A DNA stretch of 64,000 nt from Prostheceraeus crozeri (Eukaryota; Platyhelminthes; Polycladida; Euryleptidae): positions 124,001 through 188,000 of the forward strand of contig CAJQUW010006977.1 in the NCBI GenBank assembly GCA_907163375.1, in the 5' to 3' direction. How positions within the stretch are numbered: the stretch's first letter is position 1; each line of letters opens with the position of its first letter. Below are positions 35,083 through 47,382 of the stretch, in pieces. A program made the translations under genes and the position numbers. The notes under the pieces were generated by a model. It saw nothing but the letters and a program-made list of their open reading frames with translations, was not told where the DNA came from and searched no databases.

Positions 35083-35962
35083 ATTAATGTTCATATTTGT
35101 AGCCACCTCTGAAAACTTAAAAGTATCGTGCCATGTGATTTCAATTACTTTACAGCCAACTGTCCTCCATTTCTACAGGTAGATGTTTTAAATTAAAAAT
35201 TATTATTAGAACTAGATAATTGCTTGCTCAATTTCAGAGACGCTTCAATATTCCATCCATATTTGTAATATTAGACATTTGATGAAAAGATTTTTGTATA
35301 TTTTGTATAAATATGCATTTTATTTATTGATTTCTTGAACGAACTCTAATAGCGGTTTATCGCAAATTGCTGGGCTATTTTACAGGTGGAATAAAGGATG
35401 GAACATGACCAGAGGATATTTAGTCGGGGTAAGATGGCGTGAATAGGCAAGTCCTCAGTTGAGAACGCGCTTGAGAGTCATATGGGAAGTTTGACCTGTC
35501 ACTGAAACTTGCAAGCTGTTGTTAGTGTCATTTCAGTTTTTCGATAGATTTGAAAAGTGTATTATTGAAAGCATTTTACTAGATCCTTTGCGATTACAAG
35601 AATTCTTCGTGGTTAGTTAGTCATATTTTTAAGCTAATTACCAAATTGCAAAACCTAATCCAGTTCAAGAATAGAGATCCTTGACAGGTATTGCACACAT
35701 ACTTTTATAACGCCTTTTTAATGCTTCTTTTCATGCTTTCTACAAAAAGTATCATACTTTTCTACTTGCTCAAATGATCTCATGCTTTTTCACTTCAATT
35801 ATATGAATATAATTCTAATCTTGCATCAAAATAAAGCTTATATATTATTATTATATTACTTATATTATTGAAAATATTATTGAAGTTTGTGACACCTATT
35901 ACTGATTAATTGGTGAGAACCAGTATAGTCAGATATTAATTCAAAATGAAAGCTCAATGTTC

Positions 35963-36243
35963 TCTCTTTAACGATGCCACCATCGGTAGACATGGTCACG
36001 ATCTAAAGTGAAACGCAATCCGAGGCACACTGCAATTTAGAATTACCATCATTAATCAGTAGAGTTAGGGAAATCATTTATAACTGAAATGAATTTTGGA
36101 TGAATATCAGTGATGATACGGTAACAACACCAACTCTACTGATTAATGTTGTTAGCTCTATATTGTAGTATGTCTCGGATTATATCTCATGTTAGATCGT
36201 GACCATGTCCACCGATAGTGAGTGAGCTGTATCGGTAAAGAGA
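35963..36243. repeat. Foldback MITE-like repeat, about 280 bp
   Basis: Left words tctctttaacgat, catcggtagacatggtcacg, atctaaag and attaatcagtagagtt are mirrored on the right by aactctactgattaat, agatcgtgaccatgtccacc and atcggtaaagaga. The arms are diverged and span almost the whole unit. No clear target duplication was seen. Confidence 0.6.
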
Positions 36244-36934
36244 ATACATCGAGTTGATTACCCTCACAAATTAATCGTATCAATGACACATGGCTTTGTC
36301 AAGCAACATCTACAACTTCCGAAACGTGTATCTTTTATTGTTCAGTGACGGTTTGAAATCTAGTTACGTTTGTAAAGATGCCGTTTGCTCGCATGTGTAT
36401 TTGTATTTGAATAGTGCTGACAGACACAGGCACATTTCTGATAGGACCAGGTAATCTCCCCGGCGAGGAGAGTTTTGCAGCAGTCCTAAGAAGTTGCTGT
36501 CAGGGCGTGTCTGAATCTTGAGGTGGTAGACTGCTTATTGATGACCTCATCGACTGTATCCAAAGTTCTTGGCATGAATTGTGGACCACTACCTCGGCCG
36601 CAGTTGAGTCAGTGTCGTCCTCAAGTCTTTCCAACTTTGCCACCAGCAGACACTGGAGAAGTGTGCTGTGGTAGTCCTATTAGCGTGCTATTTATGCCAG
36701 AAACTTTCATTCTTAAGCTAAAAAGCAATTACTCTAGAAATTGTATTGACACTTAACTAAACTGTTATGACCATCTTTGATAGCGACTCAAAAAGCCCAT
36801 AATCTCAACAGCTAGCAAACAATTGCGGTACTCAAGAAATGAAATGAACCGTACTTTCAGTGTATATACAGTATAGGAACAATGTGTTCAATAACCCGAT
36901 CTAGATACTGACAAAACCAAGAGAAAGTACTTCA

Positions 36935-37184
36935 TCAATCATCACAACAATCTCTCTCGGTCACAATCAAGTCAATGCCGTCATCTGTTGCTGTGATGGT
37001 TGCAGTCAAAGCCCGTTGCACTGCTACAATTTTGACAACAAAGTGATGCAAAAGACGGTTTCGAAGCTTCGCATGCGCCAGTGCATAAGAGCTGAAGACT
37101 CGCTCTACAACTGAGAGGTTCTCCATGCCAGCACGAAATGAATGGTAACTGTACAGCAGCTGCTAGTTCTGAGAGCCTCCACAA
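36935..37184 (-). pseudogene. hAT transposase C-terminal fragment
   Basis: The minus strand reads NLSVVERVFSSYALAHAKLR followed by NRLLHHFVVKIVAVQRAL. This matches the C-terminal dimerisation region of hAT transposases, where (V/C)ER-x-FS...K-x-RNRL...K...+L is the signature. It is a short isolated remnant in the long intron, without visible terminal repeats. Relation to the CAGGGTTGCC hAT family nearby is not shown. Confidence 0.55.
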
Positions 37185-38300
37185 AAATGTCTAGGGCGAT
37201 TATATATTTAATTATGCAATAAATTCACAAAAAGTCCAATACTAATATAATTTAGGGCAAACCCCCAAAAGCTCGAGTGGGTTTGGTTTTGTAAAGTGCC
37301 AACTCTGGCTGAATGTAATCAAGTACATTCATCAAACTATGGTTGTGAATATCTTAGTGTTTAACCTATTTCGTCTTCTGGTAAGGCTCACTAGAATTGC
37401 ACTCTGCACGTGAAGAGTGTTTTGTGAAAAGTGATGAACCATTTCAAGAATATTTCTATTGCATTTCACAGACTTTGTAATTGACATGCCTATCATAAGC
37501 CTAATTTCAAATATGATTTAATTTCTCATGCAAAATTTAAAACGATGGAAATAAATGATATTAATGTAAAAGAGGTAGACTGAAATAAAATTCCAATCTG
37601 CAATCAGTCACAAAATTAAGGACTAAAATGCATGCATATATTTCATCTAAATGCAGTGACAGTATTGTACTGCTCAGGTAATTGAAATGTAATTGAATGA
37701 AAATGGATAGTTGACGGAAGTCTACTTCCTATGTCGCGATCGCGCAGCGCTGTTTGGAAGACGTCAAACATGGTGTTTCCCGTTTTTTTTTCATCAACTG
37801 CTAAATTGATTTTTTGATTTTGTTTGAGTTAGGTGTCAAAAATATTGCAAATGCATATAAAGTTCCAAATTTATCATCTCGATCAGTTATGATTATGTCA
37901 TGTGTTATACGCCACGTTGATTGCACACCTCTTGTTCAGCAAAATTTTGATCATCCTTTTAATGAGTCATTAGATAGAGACACCTGAGATTTCAGAGCAC
38001 GTGTGCCGATGAAGTATTGAAATGCGAGCTCCAGTTTTGTCGTACTGAATTGAAGGCAGTATATTGTCAAATGTAATTAATGCGATAACTGTCTGATTCA
38101 ATCGTGGGTAGTGCAAATGCAAGTTCCTGTGAGGCAGTGTCTTCATTTTTAGCAAAAGAGGCAGGTGTCGTACATTATCTATTTTCTTCCATCTTCTGTA
38201 CCTAAGTTTTCTTTGTCTTTGACTTGATTCACGCCTTCATTTTACAGTTATTCTCCTTATGTCTGATGATCAGTCATGGTTGTTTACTATTGAATGGACG

Positions 38301-40392
38301 CAGGGTTGCCACTTGGTCTGTATTTACAGACTAGTCTGTAAATGGTCTGTATTTCTCATTGAGGTCTGTATTTTTTTTTAATCAATTTTTATTCTCATTT
38401 AAAAGCATAAATTTTGTGTATAATTTATGTCAGCCTAGATGCAATCTGGAAGTTATGAAGTCAAATTGGTCATAACGTTTCCAGACTCTCAAAGTCCCGA
38501 CACTCATTGCATAAAATGAGTGTATCGCGACAACGAAGTGGTGGCATCCCCTTTAGCTTCTACGAAAAATGATGCAAATTTTTGCTTTTAGCAAAAGTTT
38601 GAAAATTTGTTAATTTGGGACAAATCCAACCAAGATAGCCTCTTAAAACCTCTGCTGCCCCTGGCTTCATTGATGTACATGCATGCTCTTATCTCAAACA
38701 GATCGTGCATGTTGAAGCAAACGTTTGCAAGCAAGTACAATAGGAATACATACGTGTAGACAGGTTAATTGACCTTATGTCCGGGAAAATTTTGTAATTA
38801 AATTGGGTGAGTCAGCCAAAAATTCTGCTAGATCTGGTGGATCGTACAAAAATTCAATAAAAATAAAGGGGAGAGGAAAAGAGCATCAAGTATTCGCGAA
38901 CTTTTCTGAATGGCGGGAAAATGGATATTTGTCAATTAATTAAGCAATTTATTCCTTATCATTTGTAGTTTGTCAAGCATTTGCCCGAGTAATTTTTTTG
39001 TTTTGTCACATGACGCTTTGTTAGTAGCTGCTCGATAATGGGCCACTAATAGAGTGTGGCATAATTATCTAAAGCAGCATCTATATGAGTATAAGAATCA
39101 TGACATATTTTGAAAAGTGTGTTTTTATTTCTGCCCTCGTAATAAGTAATAGTGCTGTGCGCCACCCGCACCTGCTCTCCAAAATTTTACAGGCGAAGTC
39201 TAGTTTGAATTCAATGATAATAAATTATTTTTTCAATTAAATCTTTAAAATCTTGAAGGGTAGAGTTTCTATCTTTCATAATTTATGTTCATATTTTCTA
39301 AAAGCCAATGGTAATCTTATTGAGTACTAGAAAACGTGTAATAGTGCTAAAGAATTTGAAGCAGATTTACATTGTCTTCCTTAGTCATGATTTTGCCAAT
39401 CCTTGCAAATGACTCTCATCATACTTAACCCATGTCACTATGATAGCTCTGTTGGAATTCTTTAAAAGCAGATGAAAACAGAAGTCATACAGATATGGAA
39501 CAATTGTAGAAAGCTGCAATGACTGCATCACTTACTCAATGGCGGATAAAACGTCGGGTTAATTGATTCTTTCAAAATTAAAGATATAGCAAAGGGAGAG
39601 ATTTTTTCAAATTACCTGAACACATCAGGAAATGCAAAAAGATTCGAAGCAATGTCATCTTTGTCTGCAAGTTGTCAACATCTCGACAACATAGCTCGAC
39701 GTCGAAAAAGTCTTAGGAAAAAGTAGCTGGCCGCTGGAATGCAAGGACAGCCTAAATCTGAACAAGATGAGCAACAGCAGGGTGCGCGGTATTCACTAGG
39801 AGATTCCGAAATTCTGAGGTCGCGGGAAATGAAATTTCGTGGCCTAAGATGAGCAATCATGAACATGAATTATCTAATTTTCGTCAATTTTTCACATTTT
39901 TTCCCGATATCAGCTAGGATATGCATCGGTTATTTTATGACAGCGGTGATTTTCAGAGGCTGCATCTTCATGACACGAATGTAAAGTTTGAATGGAATTA
40001 ATGAATTAAATTGAACAAAGCTCTTCTCCTTGGATGAATTGTATTAGATGGACCGGTGAAACATGTTATGCTGGACCTTTTTTTTATTCACAAAAGAGGC
40101 ACAGACGAACGATGTAATTCAAACTTAAATTTTGATAATGTCCCTAAGATGATGAAAACAAGCTTCTTTAATTGACGTAGACAGAATTTTAAGATTTGAT
40201 ACACAGGGTACCCATCAGAAAAAAACGAATCGGCTGTATGGACTGTTGCCACTTTCAATGTAATGGTGCTCTTTCGCTTCGTGGTGAATACCAGGATACT
40301 GCTTGAAGCTTGTGTCATCTTTGAATTCGTTATTGGATAAATACAACATGTCACCAAGTCTGTATTTTTGTCTTTCCGAAGTGGCAACCCTG
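38301..40392 (+). mobile_element. hAT transposon copy A, 2,092 bp, degenerate
   Basis: Inverted ends CAGGGTTGCCACTT and its complement are flanked by an exact 8-bp duplication aatggacg (38293-38300 and 40393-40400), the hAT signature. Subterminal blocks repeat tctgtattt/aatacagac words. Its left end matches the complement of the right end of copy B (50941-52129) and vice versa, so the two are one family in opposite orientation. A plus-strand stretch near 39630-39720 (RFEAMSSLSASCQHLDNIAR) resembles the post-dimerisation tail of copy B's transposase. Most of the coding region is decayed. Confidence 0.9.
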
Positions 40393-41747
40393 AATGGACG
40401 CATTGTATTAGTTATATCATCACGTTCACCGATACTTTGATTTAATTTAATTCATTTGATTCTAGCTATACCTCAAAATGGCGGCTAATTGATAGGCAGT
40501 GGTCGCTAATTGCATTAGCGTTTGCGGGCAACCTCTTTTAGATGATTTTCGGCAATGGGTGCGTCGCGCCTCAGCTATTTTCTTGATTTTTATATGTTTA
40601 AGCGCAATATATTGACATTTCCTGTGTACTTCTGACTATATTTCGATTATTTGCCTATCCCAATTTTTATATATTTTTACAAAATGATTTTGCGCCAATT
40701 ATTGTGCTTTGGATGCGATTTCCAGGACAGATAAACTTCTAATCATATGCAGTGAAATGTATACAGTGTGGAATACTTAAAGATGCGACAAATGCACCGG
40801 AAAAGAATGGCACTGAGATATGGTATTACGATTAGCCATCAAATGTTAAATAATCCATGGGTTTTATGATAGCCTTTGAAATTGCCCATGAACTCATTAA
40901 AGCACGGGAATGTTGCATGTTATCAGATTCGAAATAGTTGTTCAAGTTCTGTTATGGAAAGAAATACTGCCAAGTTAGGACACGAGTAAAGATTACAAAC
41001 TACAAATTACAAAGCTACGTCAAAACTCAATTTTTTCAACTTGAAGATGTATGGATAATGAATGCATGAAAACATTAGCAAGTAGACTATACCACAGAGA
41101 AGACACTGACGTTGAGCATATTTTCAATCCATTTTTTGTATTATTCAACGAAAATGTTCATTGTGATATATCAAGCCGTATAACTCGCCTGATTAAAATG
41201 ATAGAAATGCCAAATTGAGACTTGAACATCAATTGACAAGAACATCAGACTGTGTAATTTCCGAATTTTAGAAAGGTGCCCAAACAGATGCCATCCCTTA
41301 ATTTATGAAATACTTCATATCAAACTCCGTTCACAATCTCTAGCGGACAAAGTGATTCAGTTAGACCTAAGTTGCTTGAGTGAGGATATCTCTTATGTTT
41401 TAAGATAAGTTTTTTTTTAGTATAAGTGGTTTCGATTTCATTCCGCAAGAATAGTTGAAAATAACACATCGTTGAAACAGCATGTCTCATATACATTTTT
41501 GATTATAGTCTATATAGCTCCAAATTTCGATCCATCCAAAAATACAATCATATTTTCGCATGTGATGTTCATGGATAATTTTTACCGACATCATTTTCCT
41601 GTATTTCCAAAATGTATTCTATACATTTATTCGTTAGGGAAAGATAATTTTAGAACTTATTAAGCTTGCGATATCTATCTGTGAGCGTAATATATTTTGA
41701 ATACACATGTATGAAGAAATTCAAAACTTCATTCTTTATATTTTCAG

Positions 41748-41962
41748 CTGAAAACGCGGGAAATGCTCAACCATCCAGTGGCTATATCTCTGGGTTTGCT
41801 TCCAGTTTGTGGCGAGGGACAAGCACCGTCGTTGGGGCTGGCGTAAATGGAGTAAAATGGGTTGCTGGGAAAGGTGCAACTGCCACAGGCACTGTCGCTA
41901 GTCATGTGCCCGTCGTCAATAGGTTCGTCAGTAAACCCGGTGTTAAGAATAAGAATGATTAA
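41748..41962 (+). CDS. Last exon of a TMEM263-like membrane protein
   Basis: The acceptor ttatattttcag precedes an open segment that ends at TAA 41960-41962. After a short polar start (ENAGNAQPSSGYISG) it encodes a Gly/Val/Ala-rich segment, SSLWRGTSTVVGAGVNGVKW then VAGKGATATGTVASHVP, and a basic tail KPGVKNKND. This parallels TMEM263 (C12orf23), which has [20 protein letters not shown] then IGGKSLEVTKTAVTTVP and ends in a Lys-rich tail. TMEM263 is a small membrane protein of vertebrates and invertebrates linked to growth-hormone receptor expression. The version here lacks the second Gly/Val repeat present in vertebrates, so the protein is shorter. It fits in phase to exon 21592-21700. Confidence 0.6.
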
Positions 41963-44900
41963 GGTGTTGACTTCATTTTGTACGGGTATTATCCCCCACT
42001 AAACAGTACTCAAATATCGCCATTGATCGTGACCAGACTGGCAAGTACCGCCCGTCCGCTTTTTCGGTAAATCCGATGAATTGAAGATTGTTGTTTTGAT
42101 GACAGTTTGTATGAGCGTATTTTCTCATCATTGTAACTTGAGTGTTGTTCACATGTGATCATTTTTGAATGTGTGCCTGTGGCCATTTGTGATGGAAATG
42201 AATTTGTGTACATGTTGCTATTTTTCCTCACTGATTTTGTAATTCCCTTTTTCTGGGTTCCTTATTAGTCATTGTTTCATCATATTTTCATACTGACACA
42301 TCATAATTCATTGACTACCTCCTTTAATATTTGTATCTGCGTTGTTAAACTCAACGCCAGCTTTTTGCTATAAGTATCATTTGTGTTGATTTATTTTAAA
42401 TGCGATCATTCATTTGCATTTCTATCAATCACGTGCCTTGGAAATTACAGAACAGAACACGTGCGTTCTGACTGAATGGCATTTACTTCATCCCCTAACT
42501 CCTGGTACTGGCATTTTTTGGAGCATGTTACTTTGAAGTGAAAGTAAAGTATTTTTTGTCCTTTTACAATACTTGTTTTTATTCCGAATTTAACGCGCGA
42601 TTACCTAAACTACACATTAAATTTCTAATAACTAGCATTCGATTTGAAATTGCATGGCAGTCAACTTTCGTTTAACAATTGACGTGATGCCCATAGTTGG
42701 TTTTCTACATTTCTAAGTCCGACTCTCATAGGCATGAGTGCTACATTTTTTTAAAAAAAGAGTCTACTTCTAGAATGAGTGGGTGGGATGGTCTGAGGAC
42801 CTCAGTCGGCGGATTTTACCTTTATTTTTACAGTAATATTTGCTCAGCTGACTTCGAGATAAAATCAATATCAAGAGTGTTGATTTCATGTACTGAGGGA
42901 TAAAAAGACTACACATTTTGGTAATTGAAGCGCTTTATGTCCAATCTCATATTGCCAGTTTAATAGAACTGGGATAATTTTGGCAGTAGGTAACACTAAC
43001 TGTATAAAGTGGAGTAACTTCACTGAAGCTACATATTGACGGTTACTGAACTTACCGACATTATTGTTAGTGATAGCGCAAATTTCTTGCAAATTTCTTC
43101 TTTATCATGATTTTTCTACCAATGACCGTGTTCAACTTCCTCAAATTGTACAAAATGTAAAATCAGTCAAGATTGGAAATTTGATAGGCAAAACCACAAG
43201 GTAATTAATTAGGCTATGTTTTGGCAGTATGAGACTTGCTATGAAGCTGCAGGTAGGCCATGTGAAACTATGCTCTGCATTCAGGAAGACCTCCGAGTTC
43301 GTTCCAATCAAACCTAAACCACAACAGGGAGCCGCTACATTCCTTTTTGAACACTTTGAACAAAAAAAGAGTGATAAATATAACTCAGTCACGTGAAAGA
43401 GAGGCGCTCGCTAAAATGCTGTGAGAATCCCTCGACAACAACGCTCTTCATCGTAGAATTAATGCTGATTATTCACATTTCGAGTTTATTGCACTACTAA
43501 TATACATCAAGAATAGCATGTAATTCATTGGTTTTTGTAAAGAGATAATCATTCAGCACTTACTTCAGGCTTTCTCATTCAGGTTAATGATTATAAAGTA
43601 ATTAGGCTCTCCTTTTTACAGCCGATTATAACGACATTTCAAGATGTTCGCACATTTTTAGAGAGAAACTTGAGGCTGTATCAAATGTTATTTTGTGGAG
43701 TTGTCAGGTAAAGCGAAATTTCGGCGGATATTCACAATAACTATATACGTCTTCACTCTACGGAGATGTCTAAATTAGGAAGCTTGCAATAATTAGGCCT
43801 ATACAAGTTTTATGAATTATTGTACTATCAATTCCATAATTATTAATCATATTCTGAAGAATCCCAAAGTTCACCGACATCAGCGAGTTTTTCGAGACTT
43901 TGCCACCACATCAGAAATGCTGTCTCGCATGGATTGAACTTTATGCTGTTACCCCGGCCTGTTCAATTCGAATAAATCTATGGTATTTTAGGGTTTTAAA
44001 ACGGACATCGAAGAGGAATGGGTCAATAAAAACACCCGGACAATCCTTCTACGCCGGTCAAGAAAATTCAGGGTAGTGTAATTTACCAGTGAGTCCGCTT
44101 GGGCTTAGTGTTGCGGCTCATGGGAACATATGTTGAACTCATCACAGATCAAGACTCTTTTGGCGAATGATTTGCTGTATCTGTTGTCATTCTAGCGTTT
44201 TATGATTTTAATTGCAATCTTAATTACTTACTGCTCCTTTGGATGCGTTATTCATAGCGATGACAATTTCGGGGTTCGACCTCTTCACGCACGAGACTAT
44301 TATGCCAGTAATATGTATCTAAATAGAATAAAGCAAGGTATGATCGTCAAAACATTATTGATAAGAAACAGCTACAATTACTTCGAAGAAACAGATCTTC
44401 ACCATGAAAGTGATTCTCCATGCTGCAATGCATGGAGATTTTTGAGAAGTTTTGCAGTTGTGACCCAGACATTGTTAATTGTGTTATAAAACAAGATTTC
44501 ACAAAATATTATGATATATTCATTGATAATAAGTATTCTCTGTACAATCAAATATAGTGAGACAATCAAAAATGAGCGAATGATAACAAAACCCGGAATG
44601 CAAGACCGGATTACAGCGGTTGGCGAACGGAACCGAGCTTGATTTACAATTTCAAACAACAATCAGAAGAAAAGATACCACAGACGTGCTTTGTTTGATA
44701 ATCTTGCAATTAAGTTGAATTTTTATCCAAATTGCACTAATCATCTGCTGCGTAAATGTGACGCAACAGCAAAAAAATGGTTAACAGTTACACAAACATA
44801 CAAGAGGAGAAATTGAAGTTAAAATGAAGTATTTCACTCAAAATATTACCGACTCTATGTCAGTGATTTATGCATCTAGAAGCAATATCGGATCAACAAT

Positions 44901-45300
44901 GAAGATCACAATATATCTATGTTTGAAAACAAATTATCATCAATCATATCCTTACCCATGTTACAAAAATGTTGGGATTCATCATAATTATAACTCTCAA
45001 AACAATCCCACAATCATACAGTAATCAAGTGCGTTGATAATTGACAAAAATCGTAAAACATTTTCTTGCTGCTGTGACAGGTGGATGATAGCAAATATTT
45101 TTTTCCGAAGACAATTACCATAGAAAAGCAGATTCTAATTCTTGCAATTCTTCGATGTAAATTGAACATCTGCTATGTATCGTCACGACATCATAAAGAA
45201 CTTCATATCTACTTTCTAACATACTCTGTACGACTCATTTCAATCTGAAAATTGATAAGCAACAATCCTCTTAGATGCCAAAAAGACATATTTTGAAGCA
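41963..45300. other. 3' untranslated region and intergenic DNA
   Basis: The 3' end of the TMEM263-like transcript must start here; no convincing AATAAA follows closely (ATTAAA near 42618, AATAAA near 43972). Nothing else is supported in 42700-45300. Confidence 0.35.
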
Positions 45301-45399
45301 ATAATACTATAAACGACATGCTGTATCTACATGTCTGGCAACGAGAGCAAATTTGCGCTGATCTTGCCTGTCTGACATAGCACAATTACCGGCAATTGG

Positions 45400-46010
45400 G
45401 TGGTGTACGAGCATCAGCTTCATATTTTTCCAAAGTTTGGACAAATTTATAGAGTGGTCACTTATCAAGTCGAGATGCTGGATTGAGCTGACACGATGAA
45501 TTAAAGACTCTTTACAGCACTTCCGACATCGTTCTTTCCAAGGCATTGAATCTTTCTGGGTTCAAGTAATTAGTGAAGTAGGCCAGGGTAGCATTGGACC
45601 TCTATTCTTTGTATGGTGATTGCCTCTGTGAGATCCAATTCCATTTTCCGAAAATATGCAGATCATATAAGTGCTCCTCACTTTATCAGAGATTGTGTGA
45701 CAATTCACAGATAGACGTTAATCATGTAATGCAATGGCCTAATTTGCGAAGATCTCAATTCTTCTAAACGTCATGTTCGGACATTTTTGCAATAATATCG
45801 ATTTTGCAAGCCTATGCGAAAATTACTATTTGAAGTACTGACTTCTTGAGCATTTTGGGAGGTCATTTTTCCTCAGACATGAAGTGGAATAAATACATTG
45901 ACTTTCGTAGAAAGAGAGCATCCAAACATCTGTGCCATATTTTCCACTTGATGTGAGACAACCCTGCTTCCCACTATCGAATGAGTAGATTATAGATTAC
46001 CTAATCAGTT
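45400..46010 (+). pseudogene. LINE reverse-transcriptase remnant
   Basis: The plus strand reads SFWVQVISEVGQGSIGPLFF, corresponding to the LINE motif VTSGVPQGSVLGPLLF. It is followed after decayed sequence by DVNHVMQWPNL and by SSDMKWNKYIDFRRKRASKH, which corresponds to the LG(V/I)-x-x-SSDLKWN-x-HI-x-x-x-x-x-KA-x-K+L region that follows the polymerase in jockey/CR1-type elements. The stretch contains several stops and frame changes and lacks the YADD box in recognisable form. It is a dead 5'-truncated copy. Confidence 0.6.
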
Positions 46011-46589
46011 TTATGCATTTCGAATAATTGATTTTAAAACATCAAGGTAAAATTTACTTCGCCTAGCCTGCAACTTTCAACACTACAGGGATCAAATATT
46101 GGTGTGATTGCAAGAATAATGAGTATCGTGTGTGGTCAGCTTGAGAAGGTTTTACGATTACTATACAAAATTATGCATGCAAGAAGGGAGTGATACGTAG
46201 AATCCTTCTATACCTTCGATTTATGACAAAACAGCTCATTTCAACGTTTTGGAGCAGCTCAGCGTTCACCAAAACTTTCGCCCATCATTGTGCCGAATCA
46301 CGGTGTTCCTCTAAAGATAGTCATTTCATAGAAACATGAAGCAGAAAGATCACATGTAATTTCTGCATTGAAAAGAAGGATACATCAATGACATTAACTC
46401 ATGTCGGCGATTCATGAAGGTGATACAAGACTAGAGAGCTACAGGAGATGAGTGATGAGCAGGCTGTTGATGGCATTCTCTTTAAAGTCTGTAATAGAAG
46501 GCCGTTGTTTGTGGGACTGTGTGAGATAGTGGCGTAGGATGAGTTTCCCGTATTGAATCTCAACTGAAGTTTGGAGTATGGTTTCGTTA

Positions 46590-46771
46590 TCAAGAATTCA
46601 TTTTACTCAAGTGAATTGCAAGTTGAAGATCTGCCTCTTCCTGGCGTCGCTTTTTCTCCTCGTCTCGCTGAATTCGTTGTGACTCCATCTTGGCCCAAGC
46701 TAATTGCTCATCTTCAGAAGGACACACTTTCGCATGCGTCGGCTCATCGAAACGGGAGAAATCTGCGAAAT
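46590..46771 (-). CDS. Last exon of an EPS15-like endocytic adaptor
   Basis: On the minus strand a strong acceptor (gaattgttttcag) precedes an open segment of 182 bp ending at a stop (46590-46592). It encodes FADFSRFDEPTHAKVCPSED, EQLAWAKMESQRIQRDEEKK and RRQEEADLQLAIHLSKMNS. This is the C-terminus of EPS15/EPS15L1. In the human protein NFANFSAY is followed by SEEDMIEWAKRESEREEEQR and EDLELAIALSK, the two ubiquitin-interacting motifs. The second motif (ADLQLAIHLSK) keeps the Leu-Ala-x-x-x-Ser core. EPS15 is a clathrin-adaptor-associated scaffold that recognises ubiquitinated cargo. The exon starts with AT, completing an Asn/Asp codon as in human. Upstream exons (EH domains, coiled coil, DPF repeats) should lie at higher coordinates but were not found in the window. 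Confidence 0.8.
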
Positions 46772-46910
46772 CTGAAAACAATTCACAAGTCCATTTCATA
46801 CAAAGAAAAGCAATTTGAATGGAGAAAATCAATCAATCAACAAGTGCAGTAAAACATCTTATGTAGAACGCCACCGGTTCAACTTACAGTGACAATGCAT
46901 GTACAGTATA

Positions 46911-47380
46911 GAGCCTGGCTTATACTTCCTCCGTTTTTCGTACGGAGACGTCTCCGGGAATAATTTAACAAAATACGGACATGTCTCCGGGAGATTTTGT
47001 GCGAAAACGGAGATGTTTCCGTATTTTGTGATCAGCAGACATGAAACAGAGGCTCGAAAGTCAACATACACAGACATTAGTTTGATTGAATGTATTTCAG
47101 TCGACTGAAGTTTAATTGTCAACCAATAAGAATGAAGCTGAAGTGATGACATCACCACTGATATCAGATCGTCCATACTCCACGAGATAAATGAAGATTA
47201 TGACAAGAAATCGAACTTCCGTTTCATACGATTGATTAAATAAACATCATGCATCCGTATTTTATAGTCTCCGTATCCCACAAGAATTTACCCAGACTTC
47301 TCAGGTTTCCGTAAGGCGGATGTGTCTGCGTTTTCAGGAGCTGTCTCCGTTCTCAATACGGAGGAAGTATAAACCAGCCC
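46911..47380. mobile_element. MITE with TA target duplication, 470 bp
   Basis: The left end GAGCCTGGCTTATACTTCCT and the complement of the right end GGGCTGGTTTATACTTCCTC are similar inverted termini flanked by TA on both sides (46909-46910; 47381-47382). Internal copies of gtctccg and acggaga words occur near both ends. It carries no transposase. Terminal sequence of this kind is seen in PIF/Harbinger- or ISL2EU-type families; the class is not settled. It lies about 140 bp upstream of the EPS15-like last exon, inside its intron. Confidence 0.7.
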
Positions 47381-47382
47381 TA

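Larger units (their letters stand above)
29601..35085 (-). mobile_element. Penelope-like element interrupted by a foldback transposon, fossil
   Basis: A minus-strand Penelope-type polyprotein (reverse transcriptase then GIY-YIG nuclease) lies between two related terminal segments in opposite orientation: 29601-29720 read on minus, and 34967-35082 read on plus. The foldback element 32408-34942 sits in the N-terminal part. Without it the element is about 2.95 kb. The copy is broken at several places and clearly inactive. Its insertion pre-dates that of the foldback element. Confidence 0.8.
21701..41747 (+). other. Inferred 20-kb intron of the TMEM263-like gene
   Basis: It runs from donor gtgagt to acceptor ttatattttcag. 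It contains the pogo/Tigger-like element, hairpin repeats, Penelope-like elements, the foldback transposon and a 2.1-kb hAT element. Parts not listed separately (21701-22769, 22921-23960, 24100-25639, 27376-28314, 35086-35962, 36244-36934, 37185-38292, 40401-41747) show no supported gene. A 50-codon plus frame at about 24510-24663 (EIPVEFGAKRKVKNRWWVWA) is unassigned. Confidence 0.5.

Noticed and set aside
46859-47176. Minus frame of 105 codons beside the EPS15-like exon
   Set aside because: It lies mostly within the MITE and has no protein-like features.
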